Shown: positions 1 to 11,431 of the stretch, one piece after another
Position numbering within the stretch: position 1 is the stretch's first letter
How the letters are laid out: the number at the start of each line of letters is the position of its first letter
Assembly: GCF_958298935.1 (NCBI RefSeq)
Contig: NC_084944.1
Span: 20,491,679-20,555,678, forward strand
Source: Phragmites australis
Taxonomy: Eukaryota > Streptophyta > Magnoliopsida > Poales > Poaceae
Direction of reading: 5' to 3'
DNA length: 64,000 nucleotides
The notes under the pieces: generated by a model
Told to the model about the DNA's origin: nothing
The model's input: only the letters and a program-made list of their open reading frames with translations
Databases searched by the model: none
Translations under genes and position numbers: made by a program

Positions 1-1280
1 AAGAAGAAAAGACCCTCATTAAGGTGGCTTGGTATTTCCCTATAGTCCCCCGTTTGAAGCGATTGTTTGCTAACAGAGCGAATGCTGAGCTAATGCGATG
101 GCACGTCGAACAGCGCAAGAAAGATGGAATGCTTAGACACCCTGCTGATGGCATGCAATGGAGGAGATTCGATTCGAAATACAAGGAATTCAGAGATGAA
201 GTGAGAAATATAAGGTTCGGGTTGAGCACGGATGGGATGAATCCTTTCGGCAACACGAGAAGTACTCATAGCACTTGGCCTGTGACTCTCTGTATCTACA
301 ACCTTCCACCTTGGATGTGCATGAAGCGGAAGTACCTTATGATGCCTCTACTGATTAGTGGGCCAAATCAACCAGGCAACGATATCGATGTGTACCTCAA
401 ACCATTGGTGGAAGATCTTCTTGTACTGTGGAAAGATGGCGTACGAGTATGGGATGAGTACAGACGCGAGAATTTCACCCTGTGCGTGATGCTGTTCGTG
501 ATGATTTTAGATTGGCCTGCTCTTGGTAACCTATCAGGGCAGACTGTAAAAGGGTACAATGGATGTGTTCAGTGCTTGGAGGAAACGGAGGGGCGGTGGC
601 TAAAAAACAGCCAGAAAATGATCTTCATGGGTCACCGTAGGTTCCTCCGTCCGGATCACCCATACCGCAAGAATAAAAGAGCTTTTGACGGGACAATGGA
701 GCTTCGTCAAGCTCCGAAGATTCGCAGTGGAGAACAGGTATTTAAGATGGTTAATACACTTAGAGTTGTACTTGGAAAGGGGCCAGGCAGTACAAAAATG
801 CAGGCTTGGCAAAATGCTCCCATGTGGAAAAAGATGTCAATATTTTGGTTGCTGCCTTATTGGAAGTATCTTATGGTCCGACACGCAATCAACATCATGC
901 ACGTGGAGAAGAATGTGTTTGATAGCTTGATTGGTACCTTACTAGACATACCCGGCAAAACAAAAGATACACTAAATGCACGGCTGGACCTGGAAGAAAT
1001 GAACCTCAGGAAGGACCTACACTACATACAACTAGACAACGGTAAAAAGAAACTTCCCACAGCTTGCTACACTATGAGCAAGGAAGAGAAGATCCGCCTG
1101 TGTGGTTGCTTGCATGATGTCAAAGTTCCGACCGGTTACTCCTCCAATATCAGGAACTTTGTAAACATGAAAGATACGAAGTTAGTTGGCATGAAGTCTC
1201 ATGATTGTCACGTGATGATGACGCAGATGCGTCGAAGGGGCTCTCTTGAACGATCTTCCGATACCACGGGGATACGCTAA
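1..1280 (+). pseudogene. CACTA tnp2 transposase, truncated
   Basis: The product is a Transposase_21 (tnp2) family transposase, which in intact CACTA elements cuts and joins element ends in the nucleus. The frame is open from the window edge, so the first residues lie outside; the GTG at 24 is not a real start. Recognisable blocks are WYFPIVPRLKRLFAN near the start, STDGMNPFGN, the LLISGPNQPGNDIDVYL block, and MHVEKNVFDSLIGTLLDIPGK near residue 290. The frame follows the copy at 44397-47685 until the GMKSHDCHVMM block at about 1190-1215. It then breaks into unrelated residues and stops at 1278-1280. The DUF4218 and DUF4216 regions present in the other copy are absent. Confidence 0.88.
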
Positions 1281-2358
1281 GGTCCACGTGGACTCCGTGC
1301 GAAAGCCGTACCGTAAGCTTGACATGGATTACCCCGGAGAGACGGGTTCCAAGAGGCTCGGATCAAACGTGGGTGGTTTCGTTTTGTGGCACAAGCGCTA
1401 CATATTGTTTGAAGATGAGACAGACGAGTCGTCTGATGCAGAGTCAGACCTAGCACACAGAAGAGATCCAACTCCTCCACGGTCGGCGCCAGTGCCACCG
1501 TCACTAGGAAGAGATCCAACTCCTCCACTGTCGCCGCCACTGCCACCGTCACCGAGAAGAGAGCCGACTCCTCCCCCACACAAGTTGCCAACAAGAGAGT
1601 CAACTCCTCCCCCTCCAAAGTCCGCAACAGTGCCACCAAGGGAGCCAACACCTCCCCCTCCGAAGTCAGCATCAGTGCCTCCAAGTGAGCCGACTCCTCC
1701 TCCTCCGAAGTCAACAACACTGCCACCAAAATTGCCAACTCCTCCGAAGTTGACAACACGCTCTCAGTCTAAGAAGGTGGCAGCACCTGAGAAGTTGCCT
1801 TATGAAAGAACTGCAGAGGAAAACAGAGCGATAGTGAACGCCAAAGTCAAGAAATTTTATAAGAAGCGAGAGCCTGAGAAGAAAAAACCACTCACTAAGG
1901 AAACAAAAAAATTTCTCTTGACGCTGAGCAAACCTGCTATGGCTAAGCGTCAATCAGACTATGAGCGTATCAAAGGAAAGAAATCCTTGAGGCAAGCTTC
2001 TATTGATCAGGTACGGGAAGAACAACAACTAGAAAGATTCCTTAAGGATGCCAATATGACAAAAGAGCAATTTTTTAACGAGTCCATGGTACCCAAAGCA
2101 GTCGAGAGATGGCAATTTAAGCTGGGCGAACTATTGGTCGCGCCGGACGAGTGGGCCAAACTGACATATCAACTTCGAAAATTTCATGCGTGGTACATGA
2201 ATGAGTCGAATAAGGGTAGGGAAAGTTTTGAGGCCAGATTCAAGGAACAAGATCTCCTCCACGGGGACGGCAGTATTTTTATATTCTTCGAGGAAATGTA
2301 TCGACTGTACCAGTATGATGCCCTCGACGTGTCTATCTTGAGTTGTTGGACTCTATAA
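1246..2358 (+). pseudogene. CACTA second ORF, proline-rich
   Basis: The ORF opens just before the tnp2 stop and begins at a TTG, so it is the downstream part of a longer frame and not a true start. Residues 5-55 (PRGYAKVHVDSVRKPY, then GGFVLWHKRYILF) resemble the C-terminal part of the large ORF in grass CACTA elements. An acidic stretch (about 56-70) leads into seven diverged proline units of the type REPTPPPPK at about residues 73-169. A lysine-rich, probably helical region of about 190 residues follows. I know this architecture from grass CACTA elements, where it precedes a Ulp1-like cysteine-protease segment. Its function in transposition is not established. Confidence 0.7.
1460..1765 (+). 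repeat. Coding tandem repeat (PTPPPP units)
   Basis: An in-frame degenerate repeat, built around codons for E/D-P/S-T-P-P, recurs seven times at intervals of about 14-18 codons. The DNA units share actcctcc followed by C-rich codons. Unit lengths differ but always by whole codons, so the frame is preserved. This suggests the expansion happened while the ORF was under coding constraint. Confidence 0.75.
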
Positions 2359-2404
2359 GTGTCGTATACGTAAAATTCATAATATACATTTCTGTACCAT
2401 TGTA

Positions 2405-2795
2405 TTGAATCTCTTAACTTATTCCTTGTGTAGAATGGAGGTACAAAGATGCAGAAAGGAGTGCATCATGCATGTGGGATTTATCGACCCATATCTTGTT
2501 AACCCAACAATGATGAAATCTACCGACCTAAAGAAAATCGAGGACTACGTATTGAAGTGTCTTCTGGAGCTACAATTGAAGAAATACATACTTTTACCCT
2601 ACCACTGGGGGTACGTGTTTCTACTCTTTTTAGCAATACATCGTTAGAAATTAGGACCAACTAACCTATAGTCACCTATGTACAGTTTCACTGGATCCTT
2701 CTTGTCATCCAGTCAGATATTAGCAAGATCTTTATTTTCGACTCACAAGATAATCCGAAAGAAACCTACCAACCCGTCATTGACTTGCTACAAAG
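2405..2795 (+). pseudogene. Ulp1-like (C48) protease remnant of CACTA, two exons
   Basis: The first exon encodes a stretch with VGFIDPYLVN and ILLPYHWG. It is followed by a GT at 2611 and a pyrimidine-poor intron ending AG at 2685. The frame resumes with FHWILLVIQSD and then IFIFDSQDN, ending near a second GT at 2796. HW and the Asp of FDSQ match the His and Asp of Ulp1/SENP-type cysteine proteases. I see no following exon with the Gln/Cys block, so the catalytic triad is incomplete. Splice sites are inferred only from GT-AG and frame restoration. The TTG at 2405 is not a real start. Confidence 0.6.
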
Positions 2796-3530
2796 GTAAA
2801 AACCTTGATCCATACTTTCTGGATCAATACAATGAATAACCACACATTGCAATTATAACGGACCAAAAAGTCAATATTTAGGAACAAATGAATAAGCACA
2901 TGACAGAATTGTAAAATGAATAGAGTAGAACATGTTCCCTTCCTCCCAAGAACATATCCCTCAGCCGCACAGAGCTATTTATCCGCTTCAAAACGATAGT
3001 TGAACCGGTTGGACCATTGAAACGAACACCTGGAAGGTTCAATCACCGCCCTGGTCCTAATAACTATGATCTAGATACTCCCAAGAACAACTAATTTAGT
3101 GTGAACATTTTAAGTATTGGTTGATCAAGCAAAGTGCAAGAAGGTCTGTACAACATAAATTACAAAGAAGAAGCTAGAGGGGACAGTGTTAGCAACCCAA
3201 CCGATCAAGCACCACTTCAAGTGTTGTTGCTAATTAAACACACAGTACACATAGCCGATGATACAAATTGAGATATATGGAGTTTGTGATAGGCAGCAAA
3301 GCAAGGAATTGTAGTAGAGAAGCACAGCAAAGGGGATCTAGTGAGATAGAGGAACTAGAGGTAGGGGAAGAAGAAGCACAGGATAGGAACAGGAGTCTGG
3401 TTCAGGGTTCTGATGTTCAATCGTCCTGATGCTGCTGCTCCTCCTCCTTATGTATTGGATTGCAACCTTCCAGGGCCCATTGACCAGCCTGTGTAGTAAG
3501 GTCTCGATGGCCCATATTGCCAACTAGTAC
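2796..3530. other. Unassigned stretch after CACTA copy 1
   Basis: No convincing ORF or element end is visible. A short minus-strand frame at 3338-3523 has no recognisable domain. The CACTA 3' end should lie here if the element were complete, but I do not see a CACTA-type terminus or repeated subterminal motifs. Confidence 0.4.
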
Positions 3531-5056
3531 CATACCTGACAGACAGGTGGTGGGCAAAAACGCGAGACACGAAAAGAAAAGAGAAGATTTGGCATGGTAC
3601 TGATATAAATATATGTGAGATCATGTGATAAAAAATTGGTTTGATTGATGAAATTGGTAGAGTAAAGTGATTTAGTATAATGATATATGGTTGATGTTTA
3701 TGAGTTGCTAAGATATGCTAAGATAGTATAGTAGGTTTGATGCTATCATTAGTTGGGTATACTTATGTTAGCATGTTGGTTTTGTTTGGAGTTTGTGTGG
3801 TGTTACGTGAACTAATTCTGAGTCAAGTCAGGAAGAACTTGTGCTTGTACTCGATTGTTGTTTGATTCATGTGCAGGTGTTGCCCGAAGGCGAACGTGGT
3901 CGATGACGGATCGACGAACTATGTTCAGGGAGGAAATGAGGTTCGGTGACTAGGTTCAGGAGGAACTGAAGTCGTGGTGATCAAAGATGTCATGCGGGAT
4001 GTTCGAGCTGAGAGAACAATGCATATGGAGACAAGGCTTCACGATGGACGCAGGAGGTGATCTGATCGTGAGAGGACGTCAAGACTAATTTGTGTTTGAG
4101 TCAGAGCAGGCACGAGGGAGTTGTGTGGTGGCTGGACATGAGACAAGAGTTAGTGTCGGAGACTGACTCTGAGTAGGTTACGTATATGCATGTATGCATG
4201 GAAGATGTGCATGCATGATTACGTAAGGGTTGTTAGCTAATTAGCTTAATTAGCGGAAGTTATTTGTCCTCTTGTGATTAGAGGAGGATAAAGACTAAAT
4301 TGAATATGACAGGGAGTTGTAGTTCGATTCGATCATGTTTGTGCGTGTGGCTACCCTATAAATAGAGAGGTCCGTTGTATTGTGTAGAGTACAGTAGAGT
4401 GCAGAACAGGGCAACACAACGTAGCAGAGAGATAGAGAAACTCGAGAGAGAGAGCTATTTTAGGATTTCGTGGAAATCCTTGTTGGATACTTTGGAGAGG
4501 CATCTTATAAACTCATCTATTCAATGAAAATCAAATTTTGTAAGTTGATGAGTTGCTGATTTGGAATTTTCTCTCTGTTCTATATTCTGCATATTTGGTT
4601 TTGGTTTTCGATTAATCTCATGCTTTTATCAAGTTTCATCCAGGTTTAATCCATCCAAAACCTTGCTAGAATATCTATTGTTTGATCTAAGAAAATTTCG
4701 AGTGAATTTGGTTTGATCTCGAGTAGCTTTTTGTCAACTCGATTAGGTTTCGATCTACTAGATTCTGGTTGATATAGTCTGCTTCGACTAAGCATAATTC
4801 TTGATCCATATATCTGTTTACTCGATTCTTGTGGGGTTAGTTTCATGTTTCAATCTAGTTTCTGCAGACAAAAATTGAGAGCAATCTGACCAATAGATCT
4901 TTCTCTATATTATTTTTACTAGAGCTTGTGCAATCTGTTTCGAGTGGAATACCGAGTTTAAATCGAGTTTCGATTTAGATGAGTTAATCTTTCAATTTGG
5001 TTTTTACAATCATTTCTCCTTGTGATTGGGTATTTTGCGCATATTCGATCATATAA
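3531..5056 (+). other. LTR-like or untranslated leader region, unassigned
   Basis: The 1.5 kb contains no long ORF. It has a TATA-type box at 4356-4365, followed about 80 bp later by a GA-rich leader. A T-rich segment (about 4550-5050) then resembles a retrotransposon U5/leader or an intron. I could not find matching TG/CA ends or a duplicate copy in the window, so calling it an LTR would be a guess. Confidence 0.35.
4356..4365 (+). promoter_or_regulatory. TATA box candidate
   Basis: The sequence ctataaatag sits in a promoter-like setting: GC-richer DNA upstream and a purine-rich GAGAGAG leader downstream at 4428-4455. It is the best core-promoter candidate outside the defined LTRs. No transcript evidence is available. 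Confidence 0.4.
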
Positions 5057-5061
5057 TATAT

Positions 5062-6655
5062 TGTAGAAACGAGAATGGCGACTACAGGGGGGTGAATAGG
5101 CACCTCAACAAATTTCTTTCGAAATAGATGGCCTTTTCCTATTTCTCACCCAACGCACCTCAAAACGCTCAAGCGTAAGCAAAAGAATTAGAGAGAAAAA
5201 GCAAGAAGACTAATTCCATGGCAACATGACTCCACAGATGGAATATGAACTATAGGTTCCATTCAAAACCATTCTATGTGTCTTTGTGCATAAAAACTCG
5301 CAACTTCCAAAGAAACTAGATAAGATGGACACTGGATAAGGTTATCCTCCACGATAATAGTCTAGTGGTAAGGGGACTCAAGACCCGCTCAAATACATGA
5401 GTATGTGAGTGTTTAAGCCACTAGCATCAAGAAAAATAACCCTACAAAGGTGAAAAACTGCAGATCAAAGAAAAGATCTACGGGCAAGAAACCTCTCCAA
5501 GTTGATGATCTATAGGCAAGGGTACTCAAGACCCATGAGCATACACTCGTATGTGAGTTTTTATTTCTCTAGCAACAAGAAGAATGATCTCACAAGGTGC
5601 TAAAATTTCAGCCCAAAAATCAAAACGAAAATCAAAACCAAAAACCGAAAAACTTGCGAACTTGCAAGGGAACCAATAGAGGGAAACTAGAAGGAGAGGA
5701 ATTCAAGCATATGCAAAAACATAACTAAATTACTCAAAGAGGTCAGCCCTATTTTAGGTGGATTACAAAGATAAAATTACATATGCTAAGCACTCATCCT
5801 TCTCTCCTCTAAAACCTTAGCTCTAATGCTCTCAAAAGGGTGGCACAAGGTGGCTCAAGTGGCTGGTTCAAAGATCTCTCTAGCCCTACTCCTCTATTTA
5901 TAGGTCTAGAAAACTTGGCCCTTAAGTTTCCTACCTTTTCCCCAAAATACCTCTCTCTTGTAGTGCACTCCTACCTACCACCGAGGGTATTTTGATCCAT
6001 TTTCTTCTCCATTCATCGGACGGTTGTGGCGCCTTCACGACTTAACTTCGCCTCGACGCAAGCTTCACGATGGTGCCACATACTCCTCCAGTCCTCCTAC
6101 GGTTTTGAGGCCAAACCGCGAAACCGCATGCACGCTTCTCAAAGCGTGACTCACAGCCTTGCTTACACCTTAAGCAAGCGTTTCGATGTCGACGTGTGTA
6201 CTCCGTCATGCGATCCTGACTGTCGACAAGTCTCTCCTGCTCCCGATCCCTCGGGCCGCCTTATCACTTACACCGGCATCCCCTTCGCTTGACTTTGTCA
6301 ACACGCCGTCTCCATCCACTGTCAATGCTTTGCTTGATCTCCATGTGTTCAACTAGGATCACCTTTGACTCCGCCTGACCTCCTTGATCGTCTGGCGCCA
6401 AGCACTCCGCTTGGTCTCGATCATCCCGTTGTCAACTGCCAAGTTGCATCCATCACCTTTACATCATGAGACAAGTAAACACATATCTCCAACTCTAATT
6501 CCAATTAGTCCATAATCAATATGCTCAAATGAAATATCAAATTAATTCAAATCACATCAAAGCTCATGCAAAACCGAACATCATCAAACCAAATAAATGA
6601 CAATATCAATCACTCATCAAAAGAAAATCAAGACACATTTCAACTTGGTTTCTTG
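5062..6655 (-). mobile_element. Solo LTR, SIRE-like copia family
   Basis: This 1.59 kb block aligns by eye with the LTRs at 9968-11416 and 21105-22541, starting at the TGTAGAAACGAGAATGG end. It is flanked by the direct repeat TATAT (5057-5061 and 6656-6660), a normal 5 bp target-site duplication. No internal region follows, so it is a solo LTR left by LTR-LTR recombination. Its right end reads ..TTTCTTG where the other two read ..TTTCTCA, so the terminal CA has mutated. A TATA box on the minus strand lies at about 5894-5903. It is slightly longer than its relatives. Short ORFs inside (for example 6026-6292) also occur in the other copies and are not genes. Confidence 0.85.
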
Positions 6656-6660
6656 TATAT

Positions 6661-8506
6661 TTCAACCATTGATCGATCATAGGAGTTGTTGAAATGTCAT
6701 TTACCGGTCTTGTTTAGGATGGACCAGGTGGTGAAGATGGATGAGATAGCATTGTCTGAAGAAGCGTCTTCTTAATTAATCCTGAAAAGCAGAACCCAAG
6801 AATCAATATATGGAATTCAGAAGCATAAATCATAAGAGATGGCATCAGATTCTACAATTCGGTAACACACCAATGTAGCGGATGAGCTTACTGCATATTA
6901 CAAGCATGTACTGAAAGAGCAAACCTATTAGAGACATGTTTGCTCCGGTTATACCGATGCTACTCCTAGTATACTTGTTCAATCATTATACTACTTTACT
7001 GAATAAAAATAATCGCTGAAATTAGTATCTCACTGTGCAGTACTCACGCCATGGCACCCATGCGTTTCAGCACAACATGCAATCCATCTTCAGCACAAGA
7101 TCCAGAATTGGACATTAATTCCACCACAGGAAAATAATGGAATTAAATAACCTCCCAAAAGCAAACTGTATCCGATCTCATATCTTGCTGCGAAAGATGA
7201 GGATGACAATGTTGAGCACCTTGTGGTATGGCTCTCGATGTCAGCAATGCTATTGTCCATTTGATGAGCACATGGCCCCGAGGACAACCTCTAGTGCCTG
7301 TAACTCGAACAGCAGCTCATGCTCCCAAGAAGATGTCCCTCGGGACAATTCCAGACGCACATGAGACAGCAAGAACTGGTGAATTGCTCAACTAAGACAG
7401 GAGGGGGAGGTTGCTGCCGCGAAATAGGAGCGTCTGATCGCCGTGGAGTGGCGGCAGTGAGGGACGGTGTGCGCGTAGTGCCGGTGGCTAGGGACGGGCT
7501 CGGGAGGGTGCGTGCAGAGAGGAGGCGGCGAGGGATCCTTCACTGTTTCGAAGGGCAGGGGGCGTCACTGATGCGTGCGCGTGGGGAAGCCGGCCAACGC
7601 GCACCCGTCCTTCACGCGCGCCAACGGCCCACAACTTAATTAAGTTTGCAATGGATAATCAACTAAGTCCAGAACAGTTCAAATTGGTCGAACTGTTTTG
7701 AGCATAACGAAGTTCAAAACGATAATTTCCTGAACACGTGTACTTCATTAATTTGAACAGGAAATCGCCCAACGCCTTCAGCGGCCCGGTTCGCAGGAGT
7801 GGCCCAATCTCTTTTTTTCGCACCTACCGGTGGCCCATAAAAAATTGCAGCCCATCAAAGCCTGAGCAGAGCACAAACAGCACACGCACCAAACCTGAGC
7901 AGAGCAAAGATTCCTGCTTCCTGCTCACCTTTACAGCTTAAAAGGCATCAATTAGAAGGGTTGTAGTAATTGCAAACATAAAAAAATAAATTAGCTAATC
8001 ATGTGCTAGATATAAATCCACAACATCATTTATATCTAGCAGTCATTGGGGGGGGGGGATTTTTTTCTCGAGCAGGAACTGAAGCTCCATTTTGGCAGGA
8101 CATCATAAACTCTTTGGAGGCAAAGATGCATGCCATTCTAAATCTGCAATTTAGCTATTCATTTCTTGAGATGGCAATGGTCATGAAAGACTTTATCAAA
8201 ATTGTCCACTAAGGGAAGCGCAAACACTTGACTGCACATAAATCACTAAAATATACATTGCATATGCACTACTTAATTCCATCAAATGAAGTATATTAAT
8301 CTTGCCATTACCTAATTCCATCAACGAGCACCCACAGTATGCAGTAAAAGCGCACCTGGTTTCTCTGTTGGTAGTATGCTAATCTAGCAGGCAGAACAAA
8401 CTTGTTATTTCCGTAGTGAATGAATAAGCCATCTATAACCATTCTGATATGAAAAACCTAAATACCATAAGGCGATGAAAGGAAAAAAGAGAGCTGTAAC
8501 TAAGCA
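6661..8506. other. Unassigned intergenic DNA
   Basis: No recognised element. A GC-rich patch at 7390-7640 gives a 106-codon frame (7319-7639) rich in Arg and Gly, with no domain I recognise. An 11-base G run lies at 8048-8058. Some of this may be diverged Gypsy sequence belonging with the minus-strand fragment to the right, but I cannot show it. Confidence 0.4.
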
Positions 8507-8875
8507 CTACGCCACATATTCCCTATTCCCTTTGTCGGGGAAAAAAAAGGTGTTACATATTCTAGTAAGGCACAACCTGAAGAAATCAAATTCTTCTTTC
8601 ATGTCAAGATTGTTTGAGTGGTAATTCAGTTGGTTCAGTGAATACATCAGCAATTCTAGTACAGCCATAACTGCCAATCCTCTGTGCCTAGTTGTTCTGG
8701 CTGATCTTGTACTAGCTTCATCGCTTGAGGTTTGAGCTGTAAAACATGCCCTCTGAATAGCTATTTTCTTCAGCCTGTCAGCTCCAATCAAGGTGTGTTT
8801 AAGATAAGAAATATAATCTCCGAAGCCAACACGCTTGACCCCATTTTGTGATTGTGATTTTTCTGATATGTAGGT
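8507..8875 (-). other. Possible downstream remnant of Gypsy pol, unassigned
   Basis: The 94-codon minus-strand frame at 8507-8791 lies just downstream of a Gypsy protease fragment in the same direction. It shows no motif I recognise (no RT FDD or LPFG-type block). Its position suggests decayed protease-to-RT linker, but the frame could be accidental. Confidence 0.25.
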
Positions 8876-9962
8876 TCATGCCAATGGGACTATGTTTATA
8901 TATCCACTCACAGCCCAGAATGACATCGTAGTCTTCAGCTCTAACAAGTGGAAATTATCCCAAAAATTTATCCTTATTGACTGAATAGATATAGTCACTG
9001 ACATGAGCTCACTCAACAGTTCACCGCCTTCAGCAATCTTCACAGTTTGCAGTTCAGTTTGTTGGATTTCACATTGAGCTTTAGCAGCAAAAGATACATC
9101 CACGAAGTTGTGAGTGCTGGCACTGTCCACTAAAGCCACATGTCTTCTTCCTTTAATATTCATTAGCAGGCAGAATGTGGCAATAGTTCTAGCACCTTGT
9201 ACAACCTGTCTGGATATTTGCATTAGTTCTGGAGTTGGACTATCAAAATTGGCATCAGGTTGAGGAGGTTGGCCTGTTCATCATATTCTACATAGTTCAA
9301 TTCTTGAAGATCTAGGGACATAGCACGCACTGTCTTGAAGAACTTACATTTCTCTTTGTGCGTAGGGCCAGGGTTCCAGGGCTAACTGACATCTCTTTGT
9401 GCTTAGGCCAAGGGTTCCAGGGCTCCTTGCATCTCCAACAGGTGCCAGGATACCATCCCTGACAGCAATATTAGGCAGACTGTCAGGTTTTTGCATTGAT
9501 TGTGCCTTTTGCTGTCCTCGATTTTCTGCCATTGGGAGCATTGGCGTTTGAAATGAACCTTGCTCATAAGTGGTTCCTGTTATGCCCAGAAGTGAAATTG
9601 TTTGGAAACTTCTTGACATAATTGCCCTTCTCAAGATCATTTGCAAAACAAGATATGCTTCACAGAATATCTTGGTCCATGAGCCCTTTCACAAAGCAGC
9701 TGGCGTAGTAATCTTCTTGAAGACCAGGTTATGACCTTTATACAATTGACATGAGCACTTGAAATTTGTCTATAATTCTATATAGTGTGAACCTGAGGTC
9801 TGTCGCACTAATGAATGAAAAGCTTCAACCACATCATACGTACTGTGTTGAGCAAATCGGTTCCATAGCATAGTGCAAAACTGAAACCAGTTCAACAGGA
9901 TTGGTTGACAGCCACAAGCCAGTTGAGCAACGTTGAGCCTTCCCATTACAGTTTAAAGGTGA
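8876..9962 (-). pseudogene. Gypsy gag-protease fragment
   Basis: Read on the minus strand from 9962, broken frames show a Gypsy gag core with VLHYAMEPI, a VVEAFHSL-type block and a FVKGLMDQD-type block. A poor Cys-containing segment follows around 9340-9440. The 115-codon frame 9223-8876 then contains a retropepsin-like segment, HVALVDSASTHNFVD. Intact relatives have D-S-G where this has D-S-A. RT and downstream domains are missing. The fragment's upstream end coincides with the copia LTR start at 9968, so the copia element inserted into, or was joined to, this Gypsy copy. Confidence 0.65.
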
Positions 9963-9967
9963 CATTG

Positions 9968-11416
9968 TGTAGGAGCGAGAATGGTGACTACAGGGGGTAA
10001 ATAGGTTCGTCAACCAATTTCTTTCAAAACGGATGACCTTCTTCTACTTTATCACCTAACGCACCTCAAAACAAGAGCGGAAGCAAAAATCGGAGAGAAA
10101 CAAGTCGCTATGAAAATCTCTACAGAAGGTATGACTCTTATGGGTGTATGTGAACCCTAGGTTCTATTGAAACTCATCTTAAGAGTCATCACCATAAACA
10201 GAACACACTTTAAGAAAGAAACCTTAGATCCAAAGAAAATATCGTTACCAGGTGAAAAAAAACTCTCCAAATTGGTAAGTTAGAGGCAAGAGAATTCACG
10301 ACCCCATCATATATGCATATGTATGTGAATTTTATGCCTATAGCAATAAGAAAAATGACTTCACAAGGTGTTGAAAATTCAGCCCAAAAAATAAAACGAA
10401 AATCAGAACTGGAAACCAAAAAACTTGCAATGCAAGGGAACCAATAGAAGGATACTAGAAGGAGGTGAGTACAATAACATATAGAAAAATAAATTTTAAT
10501 GCAGCAGAGATCAGCCCTATTTTAGACGGATTACAAGAATTTTTCCTCACAAAACTCTCACCTAACACATAGGCCAAACACTCATAATCTTCTCCTCTAA
10601 AACCCTAGCTCAATAGTTCTCATATGGATGACACAAGACTCAAGATGGCTGGTTTAAATCCTCCTATAGCTCCACCCATCTATTTATAGGCAAGTTTCCT
10701 AATTTTTTCCCAAAATACCACTCTCTTATAGTATACTCCTGCCTACCATCGAGGGCATTTTCGTCAATTTTCTTCTCCATTCATCGGATGGCCGCGGCGC
10801 CTTGACAACTTAGCTTTGCCTCGATGCAAGCTTCGCGATGGTACCACGTACTCCTTCAGTCCTCCCACGGTTCTGAGGTCAAACCGTTTAAACCCTAGCA
10901 CGCTTCTCAAAGCGTGACTCGCCACATGCTTACACCTTAAGCAAGCGCTCCGATGTCGACACGTGTACTCCGTCTTGCGATCCTGACCGCCAGCAAGTCT
11001 CTCCCACTCCAGATCCCTTAGGCCGCCTTGTCACTTACACCGGCATCCCTTTCGCTTGACTTTGTTAACATGTCGTCTACATCATTCTTCCATGCTTTGC
11101 TTGACCTCCATGTGTACCGCTAGGATCACCCTTGACTCCGTTAAGCTTCCTTGATCGTCCGGCACCAAGCACCCTGCTTAGCCTCGATCACCCGTCGTCA
11201 ATCGCCAAGTTGCATCCATCACCTGCACACCATAAAACAAGCAAACATGTATCTCCAACTCCACCTCCACTTAGTCCATAATCAAAATGCTCAATTGAAA
11301 CACCAAATCAATTCAAAGCACACCTCAAGCAAAAACAAAGGTCATCACACCAAATCAAAACCAATGTCAATCACTCATCACAAGTAAACCAAGTCATATT
11401 TCAACTTGCTTTCTCA
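9968..11416 (-). repeat. Copia LTR (3' LTR of copy B)
   Basis: 1449 bp, with TG at 9968 and CA at 11416 on the plus strand. It is homologous to 21105-22541 and to the solo LTR at 5062-6655. The minus-strand TATA box is at about 10680-10688. Outside it the five bases are CATTG (9963-9967). No partner duplication is expected at the truncated right end of the array, and none was found. Confidence 0.85.
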
Positions 11417-11431
11417 ATCTCCACCTTGATG
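11417..11431 (-). promoter_or_regulatory. Polypurine tract of copia copy B
   Basis: Immediately outside the LTR, the minus strand reads CATCAAGGTGGAGAT followed by the LTR start TGAG. This is the standard position and composition for the plus-strand DNA primer. The same sequence abuts the other LTR at 22542. Confidence 0.7.

Larger units (their letters stand above)
1..2795 (+). mobile_element. CACTA (En/Spm) transposon fragment, copy 1
   Basis: This is the coding part of a CACTA DNA transposon on the plus strand, cut at its 5' end by the window edge. It holds a tnp2-type transposase, a proline-rich second ORF and a two-exon Ulp1-like remnant in that order. It belongs to the same family as the transposase at 44397-47685, because long stretches of the two products match by eye. 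No terminal inverted repeat or subterminal repeat was recognised between 2800 and 3530, so the right boundary is not fixed. A large internal deletion has removed the C-terminal half of the transposase, so this copy cannot be autonomous. Confidence 0.85.

Noticed and set aside
7319..7639. 106-codon Arg/Gly-rich ORF
   Set aside because: GC-rich chance frame, no domain and no supporting context.
8048..8058. 11-base G run as possible quadruplex
   Set aside because: A single G run without further close G tracts cannot be supported as a quadruplex, and it may be an assembly or sequencing weak point.
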